DNA from: Phenylobacterium sp. | Lineage (GTDB): Bacteria; Pseudomonadota; Alphaproteobacteria; Caulobacterales; Caulobacteraceae | DNA: 64,000 nt | NCBI RefSeq assembly: GCF_004799515.1 | Contig: NZ_SSMX01000008.1 | Location: 1 to 64,000, forward strand | Reading direction: 5' to 3' | Part shown: piece by piece, positions 26,909-35,469 of the stretch | How positions within the stretch are numbered: position 1 is the first letter of the stretch | How the letters are laid out: every line of letters begins with the position of its first letter | Notes under the pieces: generated by a model | What the model was told of the DNA's origin: nothing | What the model saw: only the letters and a program-made list of their open reading frames with translations | Database searches by the model: none | Made by a program: the position numbers and the translations under genes

Positions 26909-27538
26909 CTAGCACGGTGCTTGCCGGGGAACACGGCACAGCTTGGTGAGCGATCCGCTCGGGTCGCCCCTCAGCGGCCACTCTCCGAGGACCGTGTAGC
27001 GCCCCTCGCCCACATGGCTCTGCACCAGGGCGAAGGATTCGACCCGCCAGAGGATCGGCGCGATGAAGCGGATAGGCGTCTCTTTGCGGTCGCGCATCAG
27101 CGTCATGTGCGGGGTGAAGTTCGCCGCCCATCGCGGTTCGAAGCCGGCGGCGGCCAAGGCCATGCAGAGCCTTTCCTGCAACCGGCAAAGGCCGATGACG
27201 CCGTCCTCGCCGGTCAGCACGCGGGGCCGCGGGTCGCCCCGCCAACTCTCGATGCGGTTGAAGGCCGCCAGGAAGGCTGCGGCCGAGACCCGCCCCGCGG
27301 CGGCCTGCGCCCGCGCCAGCCGCGCCGGGCTCATGGCGTAACCCGCACCCAGCCCCGCCAGGGTCACGTGCAGGCAGCGCGCCGGGACGCGGTAGGCCGG
27401 CCGCCCCAGCTCGCCCTGCAGGAGGTTGGCCCAGGCCCAGGCGCCGTACCGCGCCGCCGCGCTCGGAAGCGCCGCGAAGAACAGCTTGTCGCCCGGCGAG
27501 ATCCCGGGCGCCGGCGCGCCGAACCGATGTGACGCCAT
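26909..27538 (-). CDS. 2'-5' RNA ligase / RNA 2',3'-cyclic phosphodiesterase family protein
   Basis: The 209-residue protein has the two HxTx motifs that define the 2H phosphoesterase fold, HVTLAGLG and HMTLMRDR, about 100 residues apart. Members such as ThpR hydrolyse RNA 2',3'-cyclic phosphates. The frame reaches 27607, but the ATG at 27538 is preceded by AGGAGGGAAGATC with ideal spacing. It stands between unrelated genes on the same strand; the in vivo RNA target is unknown. Confidence 0.88.
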   Translation of the reverse strand: MASHRFGAPAPGISPGDKLFFAALPSAAARYGAWAWANLLQGELGRPAYRVPARCLHVTLAGLGAGYAMSPARLARAQAAAGRVSAAAFLAAFNRIESWRGDPRPRVLTGEDGVIGLCRLQERLCMALAAAGFEPRWAANFTPHMTLMRDRKETPIRFIAPILWRVESFALVQSHVGEGRYTVLGEWPLRGDPSGSLTKLCRVPRQAPC

Positions 27539-27622
27539 GATCTTCCCTCCTGCTCCTGCCCGGCCCAACCACAGCCAAGCGCCGCGATTCGCGTGAGTCA
27601 AGAACAAAGCAGGAACGATAGC

Positions 27623-28942
27623 TCAGGGGCGCGCCGCGGCCCGCCGCCAGAAGTAGACCGCCGCGAGCGCCGTCAGCACCGCGCCCGCCACGCTGGCGGC
27701 GTAGGCGCCCAGGGTGAAGAACTGCAGCCAGTCCAGGCTCACCCCGCCGAAGTTGCGCCAGAGCAGCAGGGCGACGCTGCCCAGGTAGCCCGAGGCGTCG
27801 GCGACATAGATCAGGAAGCCCGCCGTCGCCACCTGGCCGCTGAAGGCGATCAGCCGGTCGAACAGCATGGCGTTGAACGGCACATAGGCCACGTAGAGGC
27901 CGGCGCCGCCCAGGATCATCCAGGCCAGCGGCGAGATCAGATGCGCCTGGAAGGCCAGCGTCGCCGCCCCCAGCAGGACGAAGCCCGCGAAGACAATGGC
28001 GTGGATCACCATCAGGGCGCGGGCGTTGTCGCGAACCGCCATCACCATGGCCAGCGCCCCCAGCGCGATCACCGCCACCGGCAGCTCGCTGGCGGTGAAC
28101 ACGCCCGCCTCGCCGCCATAGCCGAGGGCCTTCCAAATCTCGGCGGCGAAGTTGTCGCGGAAGTCGCGGAAGGCGGTCAGCAGCACATAGGCCGCGACCA
28201 GAAGGATCAGCCCCGGCGCATAGCTCGCCAGGAAGGCCCCGCGTTCGGCCGCGGTCATCGGCGCGCGGCGCACCCGCTCGGCCTCGTCCGCCGCGTCGGG
28301 CGGCGGCAGCTGGGTCAGCACCCAAACCGAGACCAAGAGCAGGGGAACGAACACCGCTCCCGTCGCCGCCGGCATCCAAAATGGGCTGACGTGAACGGAG
28401 CCCATCAGCCAGGTCCCCACCGACTTCACGACCCCGGATGACAGGATGAAGCTGGCGCAGAGGATGGCGCCCAGCACCTCCGACGTGCGCCGGCCCTCCA
28501 TGTAGCCGAACACCAACCCCCAGATCATGCCGAGCGGCAGGCCGTTCAGGAACAGGGCCGCGACGTTCCAGGGCGCCGGGATCAGGGCGAAGGCGACCAG
28601 CGCCAGCCAGGACGCGCCGATCAGCAGCAGGATCGCCAGGCCGCGCTGGCCAGGGCTCACCTCCGAGACGACCTTGACGCCCATCAGCTTGGAGAGCGCG
28701 TAGCCGGCGGCCTGGGCGATCACCAGGGCGATCTTGTAGTCGAGGACGAAGCTCCAGCCCGGAACCGCGTCGAAGGTCGCGGCCGTGAACGGCTTGCGAA
28801 AGGCGTACATCGAGAAATAGGCGCAGAAGCCGGCCAGTCCGGCTGCGGCGCTGAACACCCATGGCCCGGCGCGGGCCAGCAGGCCGCGCAGCCCGCCCGC
28901 CGTCGCGCCGTCGTTTGCGTCAAGGCGCTCAGCCACGGACAT
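27623..28942 (-). CDS. DUF5690/MFS-type transporter, candidate phosphonate permease
   Basis: The 439-residue membrane protein has about 12 helices and a major-facilitator-like layout. Diagnostic stretches include FCAYFSMYAFRKPFTAATF and ANGLPLGMIWGLVFGYMEGRR-like sequence (GLPLGMIWGLVFGYMEGRR), the latter typical of DUF5690 and organophosphate-type transporters. The ATG at 28942 is chosen over a longer frame to 29023 that adds an unlikely basic leader. It is divergent from the FAD oxidase and PhnX genes with 144 bases between starts, which suggests uptake of an aminophosphonate. That substrate is inference. Confidence 0.72.
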   Translation of the reverse strand: MSVAERLDANDGATAGGLRGLLARAGPWVFSAAAGLAGFCAYFSMYAFRKPFTAATFDAVPGWSFVLDYKIALVIAQAAGYALSKLMGVKVVSEVSPGQRGLAILLLIGASWLALVAFALIPAPWNVAALFLNGLPLGMIWGLVFGYMEGRRTSEVLGAILCASFILSSGVVKSVGTWLMGSVHVSPFWMPAATGAVFVPLLLVSVWVLTQLPPPDAADEAERVRRAPMTAAERGAFLASYAPGLILLVAAYVLLTAFRDFRDNFAAEIWKALGYGGEAGVFTASELPVAVIALGALAMVMAVRDNARALMVIHAIVFAGFVLLGAATLAFQAHLISPLAWMILGGAGLYVAYVPFNAMLFDRLIAFSGQVATAGFLIYVADASGYLGSVALLLWRNFGGVSLDWLQFFTLGAYAASVAGAVLTALAAVYFWRRAAARP

Positions 28943-29034
28943 CCCCAAGCAGTAACCGAGCCGTATGTCGGTTGGGTGACGGATTAAGCTCCACTTTAGC
29001 CGCCGGCGGCGCCCAACTGTCATCTGGCCGTGGT

Positions 29035-29046
29035 CTGATGCATCAG
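29035..29046. promoter_or_regulatory. 12-bp perfect palindrome in the divergent phosphonate promoter region
   Basis: CTGATGCATCAG lies between the DUF5690 transporter and the FAD oxidase genes, 41 bases from the oxidase start. A perfect dyad in a shared divergent promoter region suggests an operator, but no regulator gene is adjacent. Confidence 0.35.
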
Positions 29047-29086
29047 GTTATCCATCCCGACCGCCGGAGACCCGCTGAAAGCCCCC

Positions 29087-30208
29087 ATGGCCGCCGAACG
29101 TTTCGATCTCGCCGTGGTGGGCGCCGGAATCCTAGGCTTGGCCTGCGCTCTGGCGGCGGCCCGCCGCGGCAAGCGGGTGGCGGTCATCGACCGCGACGCC
29201 CAGGCCAACGGCGCCTCCGTGCGCAACTTCGGCTTCATTACCGTCACCGGGCAGGCGCGCGGCGACATGTGGCGGCGCGCCCGGCGCACCCGTGAGGTCT
29301 GGGCGGAGGTGGCGGCCGAGGCCGAGCTGCCGATCCTGCACCGCGGCCTCTTGATGACCGCCCGGCGGCCAGAGGCCGTGGCCGTGCTGGAGGCCTTCCT
29401 GGCGACCGAGATGGCCGAGGGTTGCCGCCTGCTCTCGCCTGGCGATGTGGCCCGCGCCCACCCGGAACTCGCCACGCCAGGTTTGCAGGCGGCGCTCTAC
29501 AGCAGCCACGAGCTTCGCGTGGAATCCCTCGAGGCGATCCCCAAGCTGGCGGCCTGGCTGGCCGCGCGCCACGGCGTCGTCTTCCGGCGCGGCCTGGCCG
29601 CCCTCGGCATCGAGAGCGGCCGGGTCCTCACCACCCGGGGCGAGGTGGCCGCCGAGGCCATCGCCGTCTGCCCTGGCGACGATCTCTTCAGCCTGTTCCC
29701 CGAGCGGGTCGCGGCCCACGACATCACCCGCTGCAAGCTGCAGATGCTGCGGCTGGCCGACCCGGGCTTCTGGCTGTCGGTGGGGGTGATGTCCGACCTG
29801 GGCCTGGCCCGCTACTCCGGCTATGCCGACCTGCCCGAAGCTGCGCCCCTGCGCGAGCGCCTTGCGGCCGAACAGGCCGAGCACCTCGAGCATGGCGTCC
29901 ACCTGATCGTGGTGCAGAGCGCCGACGGCAGCCTGGTGGTCGGCGACAGCCACCACTATGCGCCGACGCCCGACCCGTTCAGCCGTGAGGCGGTAGACCG
30001 CCTGATCCTCAGCGAGTTCGAGGCCGTCTTCGGCCGGCCCGCGCCGCCGGTGGCCGAGCGCTGGACCGGAACCTACGCCTACGCCGCCGACCGCGACGTA
30101 CTGATCGACGCGCCCCTGCCGGGCGTGCGCCTGGCGGTGGTCACCACCGGGGCGGGCGCCTCCACCGGCTTCGCGGTCGGCGAAGAGGTGGTCGCCGAGC
30201 TTTTCTGA
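29087..30208 (+). CDS. TIGR03364-type FAD-dependent oxidoreductase (aminophosphonate oxidase)
   Basis: The 373-residue DAO-fold flavoprotein has the dinucleotide motif VVGAGILGLACALAAARRGK, the RNFGFITVTGQ segment typical of this subfamily, and a C-terminal TTGAGASTGFAVGEE. The TIGR03364 family was defined by its association with phosphonatase-type hydrolases, and a role in oxidative deamination of 2-aminoethylphosphonate or related amines to phosphonoacetaldehyde is proposed. Here phnX follows after 15 bases, so one transcript is likely. No phnW transaminase is nearby, which fits an oxidase replacing it. Confidence 0.85.
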   Translation: MAAERFDLAVVGAGILGLACALAAARRGKRVAVIDRDAQANGASVRNFGFITVTGQARGDMWRRARRTREVWAEVAAEAELPILHRGLLMTARRPEAVAVLEAFLATEMAEGCRLLSPGDVARAHPELATPGLQAALYSSHELRVESLEAIPKLAAWLAARHGVVFRRGLAALGIESGRVLTTRGEVAAEAIAVCPGDDLFSLFPERVAAHDITRCKLQMLRLADPGFWLSVGVMSDLGLARYSGYADLPEAAPLRERLAAEQAEHLEHGVHLIVVQSADGSLVVGDSHHYAPTPDPFSREAVDRLILSEFEAVFGRPAPPVAERWTGTYAYAADRDVLIDAPLPGVRLAVVTTGAGASTGFAVGEEVVAELF

Positions 30209-30223
30209 GGAGACGGGACGGAC

Positions 30224-31024
30224 ATGAGCGGCGGACTTTCGGCCTTTGATCTGGTGATCTTCGATTGGGCCGGCACCATGGTCGACTTTGGCTGCCGCGC
30301 CCCGGTGGCCGCCATGGCCGAGGTCTTCGCCCGACGGGACGTGACCCTCGGCGAAGCGGTGATCCGCGCCGACATGGGCAAGGGCAAGGGCGACCACGTC
30401 CGCGCCATCCTGGCTCGCCCGGAGGTGATCGCCGCCTGGACCGCGGCCCAGGGCTCAGCGCCCGGCGAGGCCGACGCCGAGACGATGATGGAGGAACTGG
30501 GCCCCCTGATGCGCGACGCTGCCGCCGAGGCCGCCGAGCTGATCCCCGGCGCGGCGGACGCAGTGGCCGCCCTGCGCGCGGCGGGGCTGAAGGTCGCCTC
30601 CTCCACCGGCTACACGCGCGAGATGATGGCCCCGGTTCTGGCCCGCGCCGCGGCTCAGGGCTATCAGCCCGACCATCTGGTCTGCGCCGGCGAGACCCCG
30701 GCGGGACGTCCCTCGCCGCTGATGATCTACCGGGCCTGCGCCGATCTGGGCGTCTGGCCCTTCGCCCGGGTGGTCAAGGTGGACGACGCCGAGGCGGGGA
30801 TCCAGGAGGGCCGCGCCGCCGGCTGCTTCACCGTGGGCGTCGTCGCGTCCGGCAATGCGGTCGGCCTGTCGCTGGCCGCCTTCGAAGCGCTCCAGCCGGA
30901 GCACCGCGCCACCCTCGTGGCCGAGGCCGCGGCCCGGCTGGCGGGGGCTGGCGCCGACCTGGTGATCGACACCGTCGCCGACCTGCCCGCGGCGCTGTCA
31001 GAGAGCCGCCAAGGCCACGCCTAG
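30224..31024 (+). CDS. phnX: Phosphonoacetaldehyde hydrolase (phosphonatase)
   Basis: PhnX splits the C-P bond of phosphonoacetaldehyde to acetaldehyde and phosphate. The 266-residue HAD protein has nucleophile Asp14 in FDWAGTMVDFG, with Ala two residues later as in true phosphonatases instead of the usual second Asp. The cap-domain lysine expected to form the Schiff base is Lys55 in MGKGKGDHVRA. The segments ETPAGRPSPLMIY and VVKVDDAEAGIQEG also match. It follows the FAD oxidase directly and completes a two-step aminophosphonate pathway. Confidence 0.92.
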   Translation: MSGGLSAFDLVIFDWAGTMVDFGCRAPVAAMAEVFARRDVTLGEAVIRADMGKGKGDHVRAILARPEVIAAWTAAQGSAPGEADAETMMEELGPLMRDAAAEAAELIPGAADAVAALRAAGLKVASSTGYTREMMAPVLARAAAQGYQPDHLVCAGETPAGRPSPLMIYRACADLGVWPFARVVKVDDAEAGIQEGRAAGCFTVGVVASGNAVGLSLAAFEALQPEHRATLVAEAAARLAGAGADLVIDTVADLPAALSESRQGHA

Positions 31025-31266
31025 AGCGGTCCGCATCGCGCGAAAATCCTGGGCGAAGCGCCGCGGCCGTTCGCCGCGACTGCGGGCCGCGGCAGCGTCC
31101 GGCCCCTCCGGCCCAAGGCCGGAGAAGAATGGGCGGCGGCCTCGAAGGCCGGCAGCTCGAGGCTCGCGACACGGTTGTTGCCGACGACCGCGCCCGCCGT
31201 CAGCAAGACCGCGAAACTCAAGGCCGCGCTCCCCGATGCGATCGCCAGCGCGAGGGAAACCTTCAT
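31021..31266 (-). CDS. Possible small exported or membrane protein
   Basis: An 81-codon frame on the minus strand begins MKVSLALAIASGSAALSFAV, a convincing signal or anchor helix, then becomes Arg/Pro-rich. A GGAG lies 12 bases before the ATG, farther than ideal. The stop overlaps the end of phnX by four bases. It fills most of the 344-base gap between phnX and the LuxR gene, in which I see nothing else. It could equally be a chance frame in GC-rich DNA. Confidence 0.35.
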   Translation of the reverse strand: MKVSLALAIASGSAALSFAVLLTAGAVVGNNRVASLELPAFEAAAHSSPALGRRGRTLPRPAVAANGRGASPRIFARCGPL

Positions 31267-31368
31267 GGGCGACTATGCTCCAAGCACGCGACGCCTACGC
31301 CGCAGGCGGACCTCAGCCCATCCGGCGGCGCTGGAACATCCCTGCGGCGGGGGAGAAACCGTCCGGGC

Positions 31369-32454
31369 TCAGAGGCCGGGCGCGAGCATCGCGCTGGCGA
31401 GTTCCTGGCGGCTGCGCACGCCCACCCGGTCGTAGAGGTTTCGCACGTGGGTCACGACGGTGCTGGGCGCGATGTCCAGATCGTCGGCGATCCCGGTCTG
31501 CGACCGTCCGGTGACCACGAGGCGGCACACCGTCTGTTCGCGCGCCGACAGATCCCGGAACAGTGGCGAGCCGAAGAGCTTGACCGCCAGGGGGACCTGC
31601 CGCTCCACCTGCGCCACGAACCAGGACTCATCCGACGCGTCATCCAGGGCGTAGGCGCGCAGGATGAAGCGGCCTTGCGGGGTGACCGTCTCCAGCACCG
31701 CTGGGCCTGTCCGCCCCGATTCTGGACGCGCGCGCAGTTGATCGGCGAGGCGCCGGAGCGTGGTCTGGGCCCAGCCGCGGTCGTCAGCCTTGACCGCGTC
31801 GGCCAGGGGCGTGTCGGTGGCGCCGCGCAACAGATAGCCGGCGTAGCGCGAGGCCCGATGAATCCGCCCCTCGCCATCCGCCACCACGACGGCGGTGCGG
31901 TCGGCGACGCCGTCCCAGCCCTCGTCAAGCGCCGCCGTACGGCTCACGGCCTGGATGATGAACGGCCTGGCCAGGCGCATGGCGGCCATGTCGGCTTCGG
32001 TGAAGTCCGGTGCATCGAACGGCCGCCCCAGGGCGAGGTTGCCGATCGGCCGCGCGCCGTCCTTCAGCGAGACGCCCAGGATCCAGCAATGCGAGATCGA
32101 CTTCAGAACCTCGTCGTAGAGCTCCGTATCCTGAAACCCCGGCGTGAAGTCGCTGACCCGGAACACGGGATGGTCGCGGCCAACCTGCAGCTCATAGTGC
32201 GTCGGATAGAACCGCCGCTCGTCGCGGTTGAGCCATCGCTCGACGAACCGCGCCGCGGCTTTGCGCGGCGGGGCCCGCGTGGCGAGGATGTCGGTCACCC
32301 GATAGGCCTCGTCGAACAGCACAAGCTGCGCCGTCTCGAAGGCCACGCAGTCCTTCAGGCAGGCCACGAGCTGCGCGAACGCCATCCGTGGCGGCGCGCC
32401 CGTCGCCGCGAAGTGGCGCAGCGTCCCCAGCGATCGGCGAAGCCGCCCAACCAT
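31369..32454 (-). CDS. LuxR-family transcriptional regulator with GAF/PAS-like N-terminus
   Basis: The 361-residue protein has an N-terminal sensory half of mixed alpha/beta character (residues 1-180), a PAS-like middle (RTAAVVVADGEGRIHRAS), and a C-terminal NarL/LuxR-type HTH (LSAREQTVCRLVVTGRSQTGIA, cited in part; APSTVVTHVRNLYDRVGV). It probably binds a small ligand and controls nearby genes, perhaps the divergent exported protein, whose start is 185 bases away. The ligand cannot be inferred. Confidence 0.85.
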   Translation of the reverse strand: MVGRLRRSLGTLRHFAATGAPPRMAFAQLVACLKDCVAFETAQLVLFDEAYRVTDILATRAPPRKAAARFVERWLNRDERRFYPTHYELQVGRDHPVFRVSDFTPGFQDTELYDEVLKSISHCWILGVSLKDGARPIGNLALGRPFDAPDFTEADMAAMRLARPFIIQAVSRTAALDEGWDGVADRTAVVVADGEGRIHRASRYAGYLLRGATDTPLADAVKADDRGWAQTTLRRLADQLRARPESGRTGPAVLETVTPQGRFILRAYALDDASDESWFVAQVERQVPLAVKLFGSPLFRDLSAREQTVCRLVVTGRSQTGIADDLDIAPSTVVTHVRNLYDRVGVRSRQELASAMLAPGL

Positions 32455-32638
32455 GGTCCTGTCCCAGATCCGGCCGCCACGGCCGACCCCGCGGAGGAGT
32501 ATGCCGCGCCCCCGCCGCCGCGCAACCGCCGCACGGGCCCGGTAGGCGCCGGCGCCTACGGGCTTGACGGCGGCGGCCAGGCGGCCTCCCCTGCTCCGCG
32601 CACGCCGCCATCAGAGCGGCGGCTTCGGGAGCATTCGA

Positions 32639-33709
32639 ATGGGCAGCCGGTTTCTCACCCTCATTCTGGCGGCGAGCGCCATGGTGTCCGCTGTAGCGGG
32701 CGCCGCCGCCGCGCAGACCGATCCCGCAGCGGTGGCCAAGGGCTACAAGGCGCCGCGCAACGCCTTCGGCCAGCCCGACCTCGCCGGCGTCTGGAGCAAC
32801 GCCACCATCACGCGCCTGGAGCGCGACCCGAAGTATGGCGAGCGGCTGATCCTCACCCCGGACGAGGCCAAGGCGATCGAGGGCGCCAGCGATAGCCGCA
32901 ACGCGCGGCTGCGCGCCGACACCGACACCACGATCAAGGACCCGGACAAGCTGCCGGAATGCCAGAGCGGCGCGCAAGGGGCGGCCTGCGGCTACAACGC
33001 CTTCTGGACCGATCCCGGCACGCGGCTGATCCGCATCGGCGGCGAGGCCCGCACCTCGATCCTGACCGCGCCGGCCAACGGCCGCCTGCCGGCCAGCCCC
33101 GCCGGCGCAGCCGGGCGCGCCCGCGCCCAGCTGGGCGGCAACTTCGACAATCCGGAGAACCGTGCGCTTGGCGAGCGCTGCATCGTGGGCTTCGGCGGCA
33201 CCTCCGGCCCGCCGATGATGCCGGTGCTCTACAACAACCACTATCAGATCCAGCAGACCAAGGACGCCGTGGTGGTGCTGGTGGAAATGGTCCACGACGC
33301 GCGGATCATCCGCATCGGCGGCGCGCATCCGCCGCCGAGCGTGCGCACCTGGATGGGCGACTCCATCGGCCGCTGGGAGGGCGGCACCCTGGTGGTCGAG
33401 ACCACCAATCTGCGCCGCGAACAGGGCCTGCGGGGGCCGGAGGACAATATGAAGGTGGTCGAGCGCTTCACCCGCGTTTCACCGCAGCAGATCCTCTACC
33501 AGTTCGAGGTGGTCGACCCCGCCGCCTTCTCCGCGCCGGTGAAGGGCGAGGAAGCGCTGAACTTCACCAAGGACCGCATCTACGAATACGCCTGCCACGA
33601 GGGCAACTACGCCATGAGCGGCATCCTGGGCGGTGCGCGCCAGGCCGAGAAGGAGGGCAAGCCCGTCGACGGCGCCCGCGGCCAGATCAAGGAAGAAGGG
33701 GGCGACTGA
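32639..33709 (+). CDS. Exported protein of unknown function
   Basis: The 356-residue protein has a cleavable signal ending AGAAAA-Q near residue 24 and then a soluble domain starting GQPDLAGVWSNATITRLER. Further conserved-looking pieces are YNNHYQIQQTKDAVVVLVEM, WMGDSIGRWEGGTLVVET and YEYACHEGNYAM. Related secreted proteins with a G-x-P-D-L-x-G-x-W opening are common in Caulobacterales and Sphingomonadales but have no known role. GGGAG lies 8 bases before the ATG; a longer frame to 32564 is discarded. Confidence 0.8.
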   Translation: MGSRFLTLILAASAMVSAVAGAAAAQTDPAAVAKGYKAPRNAFGQPDLAGVWSNATITRLERDPKYGERLILTPDEAKAIEGASDSRNARLRADTDTTIKDPDKLPECQSGAQGAACGYNAFWTDPGTRLIRIGGEARTSILTAPANGRLPASPAGAAGRARAQLGGNFDNPENRALGERCIVGFGGTSGPPMMPVLYNNHYQIQQTKDAVVVLVEMVHDARIIRIGGAHPPPSVRTWMGDSIGRWEGGTLVVETTNLRREQGLRGPEDNMKVVERFTRVSPQQILYQFEVVDPAAFSAPVKGEEALNFTKDRIYEYACHEGNYAMSGILGGARQAEKEGKPVDGARGQIKEEGGD

Positions 33710-33854
33710 GGCGGCGATCCAAGGCCTGGTCTGAACGCGAGCCGGTCGCGAACAACGGGCGGCGGGGATTCTCGCGGGCGGCGATCTCGCGGAGCAGGTC
33801 CCGGACCTCCTGAAAGGACTCGTCTTTGGGCGGCGGAGCCGGCGGCACAGGCAT
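33687..33854 (-). CDS. Possible 55-residue protein
   Basis: A minus-strand frame encodes a short, charged and likely helical peptide containing KDESFQEVRDLLREIAAREN. It overlaps the end of the exported protein gene by 23 bases and occupies half of the 304-base gap before the TctC-LuxR gene. The ribosome site is weak. It may be a remnant of a larger gene or a chance frame; no family is recognised. Confidence 0.3.
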   Translation of the reverse strand: MPVPPAPPPKDESFQEVRDLLREIAARENPRRPLFATGSRSDQALDRRLSRPLLP

Positions 33855-34013
33855 GACGCCGGACCAGGAATCAGCGCCAGGTCAGACAGTCGCGAAAGAC
33901 AGCGGCAACACAGGCGTAACGCACGGGGTCGCGTGAAACGCCAAGCAGTCGTAGAACATTGTTAGTCGTAACCCTAGGCCCCGCCTTCGGGGCTGAAGGA
34001 TCTGGAGGTTGCG

Positions 34014-35438
34014 TTGATTTCGTTTCGGCGGCGCGGCTTCTGGCAGATGACCGCCGCCCTCCTCACTCTGATCGGGACGGCCTTTTACTGGCCGGTCGAC
34101 GCGCAGGCCCACGAGCCAGGCCAGCCCCGCGACCAGATCGTCATCTTCGTGCCGGCTCAGCCGGGCGGCGCCTGGGACCAGACCGCGGCGGTGATGAAAC
34201 AGGCCCTGGAGGCCGAGGGCCTGGCGCGGCAGGTGACGATCGTCTACCGGCCGGGCGCCGGCGGCCTGATCGGCCTGGCGCAGCTCATCGAGTCGGCGCG
34301 CGGCGATCCAGGGTATCTGCTCGTCGGCGGCTCGCCGATGATGGGCGCCGCCGTGGCCAACCGGTCGTCGGTCACCTTGCTCGACACGACGCCCATCGCC
34401 CGACTCGCCGGCGACTATGAGGCGATCGCCGTCCCGTCCAGGTCGCCGATCGGCAGCCCGGCGGAGCTGGTCCGCGCCATCCACGATCGGCCGAACGGCA
34501 TCGCCTGGGTCGGCGGCGCGGTCGGAGGGCCCGAGGAATGGCTGGCGCGCCGCATCTCGGCGGCCGGCGGCGCCGATCCCCGGCTGATCTCCTACCAGGG
34601 CATGGCCGGGGCGAGCGACGTCGCCATCACCCTGGCCGGCGGCCCTCCGGACATGGTCGGGATCGCCGCACAGAGCGTGTTCGCGCCCCATGCCGCCGCC
34701 GGCGAGATCAGGATCCTGGCGATAGCCGCCCCGGGCGACGCCTTTCGTGGCGTCCCGACCCTGAGGTCGGCGGGGCTCGACCTTACCGGCCATCCTTGGT
34801 GGGGCGTCTTCGCGCCGCCCGGCATCCCGGCGTCGGAGGCCAAGCGTCTATCGGCGGCGATGTCGAAAATGGTCGCCAGCGGCGTCTGGCGACAGGGCCT
34901 GCGCGACCGCGGTTGGACGGACGAGTTCCTGACCGGCGACGCCTTCCACGCCTACCTGATGGACGAACAGCAGCGCGATCTTGCGCGGCAGAACGGCGCC
35001 CGCCTCGCCGCACCCGGCGGCATCGCCCGTCCGGCGCTGGTCTGGACCCTGGCGGCGGTCGGCCTGGGCCTGGCCAGCGCGCTGGCGGTCCTGTTCGGGT
35101 GGCGGCGCGTCCGCCGGAAGCGCCGCGAACGCGCGGTGCGCGAGGGCCTCGCCGGCATCGCAGCCCTCGCGCCCGCCGCCGGGCAGACAGGGACGCAATC
35201 GGCGCACGTGCTGGCGATCAACCGCGAGTTCGAAGGATGGGGGCTCTCGCCGGCGGAGCGCGACGTGGCGTGGCTTCTGATCAAGGGCCTGCCGATGAGC
35301 GAGATCGCCCGCGTCAGAGGCGCGAGCGAGCGCACCGTCCGCCAGCAGGCCCAGGCGGTCTACGCCAAGGCCGAGCTGGAGGGCCGCTCGGACCTGGCCG
35401 GCTACATCCTGGACCGCTGCCTTTCGCTTGCGGACTAG
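34014..35438 (+). CDS. Membrane one-component regulator: TctC/Bug solute-binding domain fused to LuxR-type HTH
   Basis: The 474-residue protein starts with a signal segment (residues 1-32, ending VDAQA). A complete TctC/Bug periplasmic binding domain follows (about 40-330), with PAQPGGAWDQTAAVM, RPGAGGLIGLAQLI, GDYEAIAVPSRSP and WGVFAPPGIP, as in citrate-type TctC proteins. Then come one transmembrane helix (about 341-363), a basic stop-transfer stretch (RRVRRKRRER) and a cytoplasmic LuxR-type HTH (411-474: LSPAERDVAWLLIKGLPMSE, ASERTVRQQAQAVYAKA). The start is TTG at 34014 with GGAGG 5 bases upstream. It probably senses a periplasmic carboxylate and regulates transcription from the membrane. 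No tctAB genes are nearby. Confidence 0.85.
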   Translation: MISFRRRGFWQMTAALLTLIGTAFYWPVDAQAHEPGQPRDQIVIFVPAQPGGAWDQTAAVMKQALEAEGLARQVTIVYRPGAGGLIGLAQLIESARGDPGYLLVGGSPMMGAAVANRSSVTLLDTTPIARLAGDYEAIAVPSRSPIGSPAELVRAIHDRPNGIAWVGGAVGGPEEWLARRISAAGGADPRLISYQGMAGASDVAITLAGGPPDMVGIAAQSVFAPHAAAGEIRILAIAAPGDAFRGVPTLRSAGLDLTGHPWWGVFAPPGIPASEAKRLSAAMSKMVASGVWRQGLRDRGWTDEFLTGDAFHAYLMDEQQRDLARQNGARLAAPGGIARPALVWTLAAVGLGLASALAVLFGWRRVRRKRRERAVREGLAGIAALAPAAGQTGTQSAHVLAINREFEGWGLSPAERDVAWLLIKGLPMSEIARVRGASERTVRQQAQAVYAKAELEGRSDLAGYILDRCLSLAD

Positions 35439-35469
35439 CTCCGTCCGACGGGCCCGCCGCCGCAGGCCG

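Noticed and set aside
26355..28862. 835-codon minus-strand frame
   Set aside because: It crosses three real genes in another frame and has shadow-like composition.
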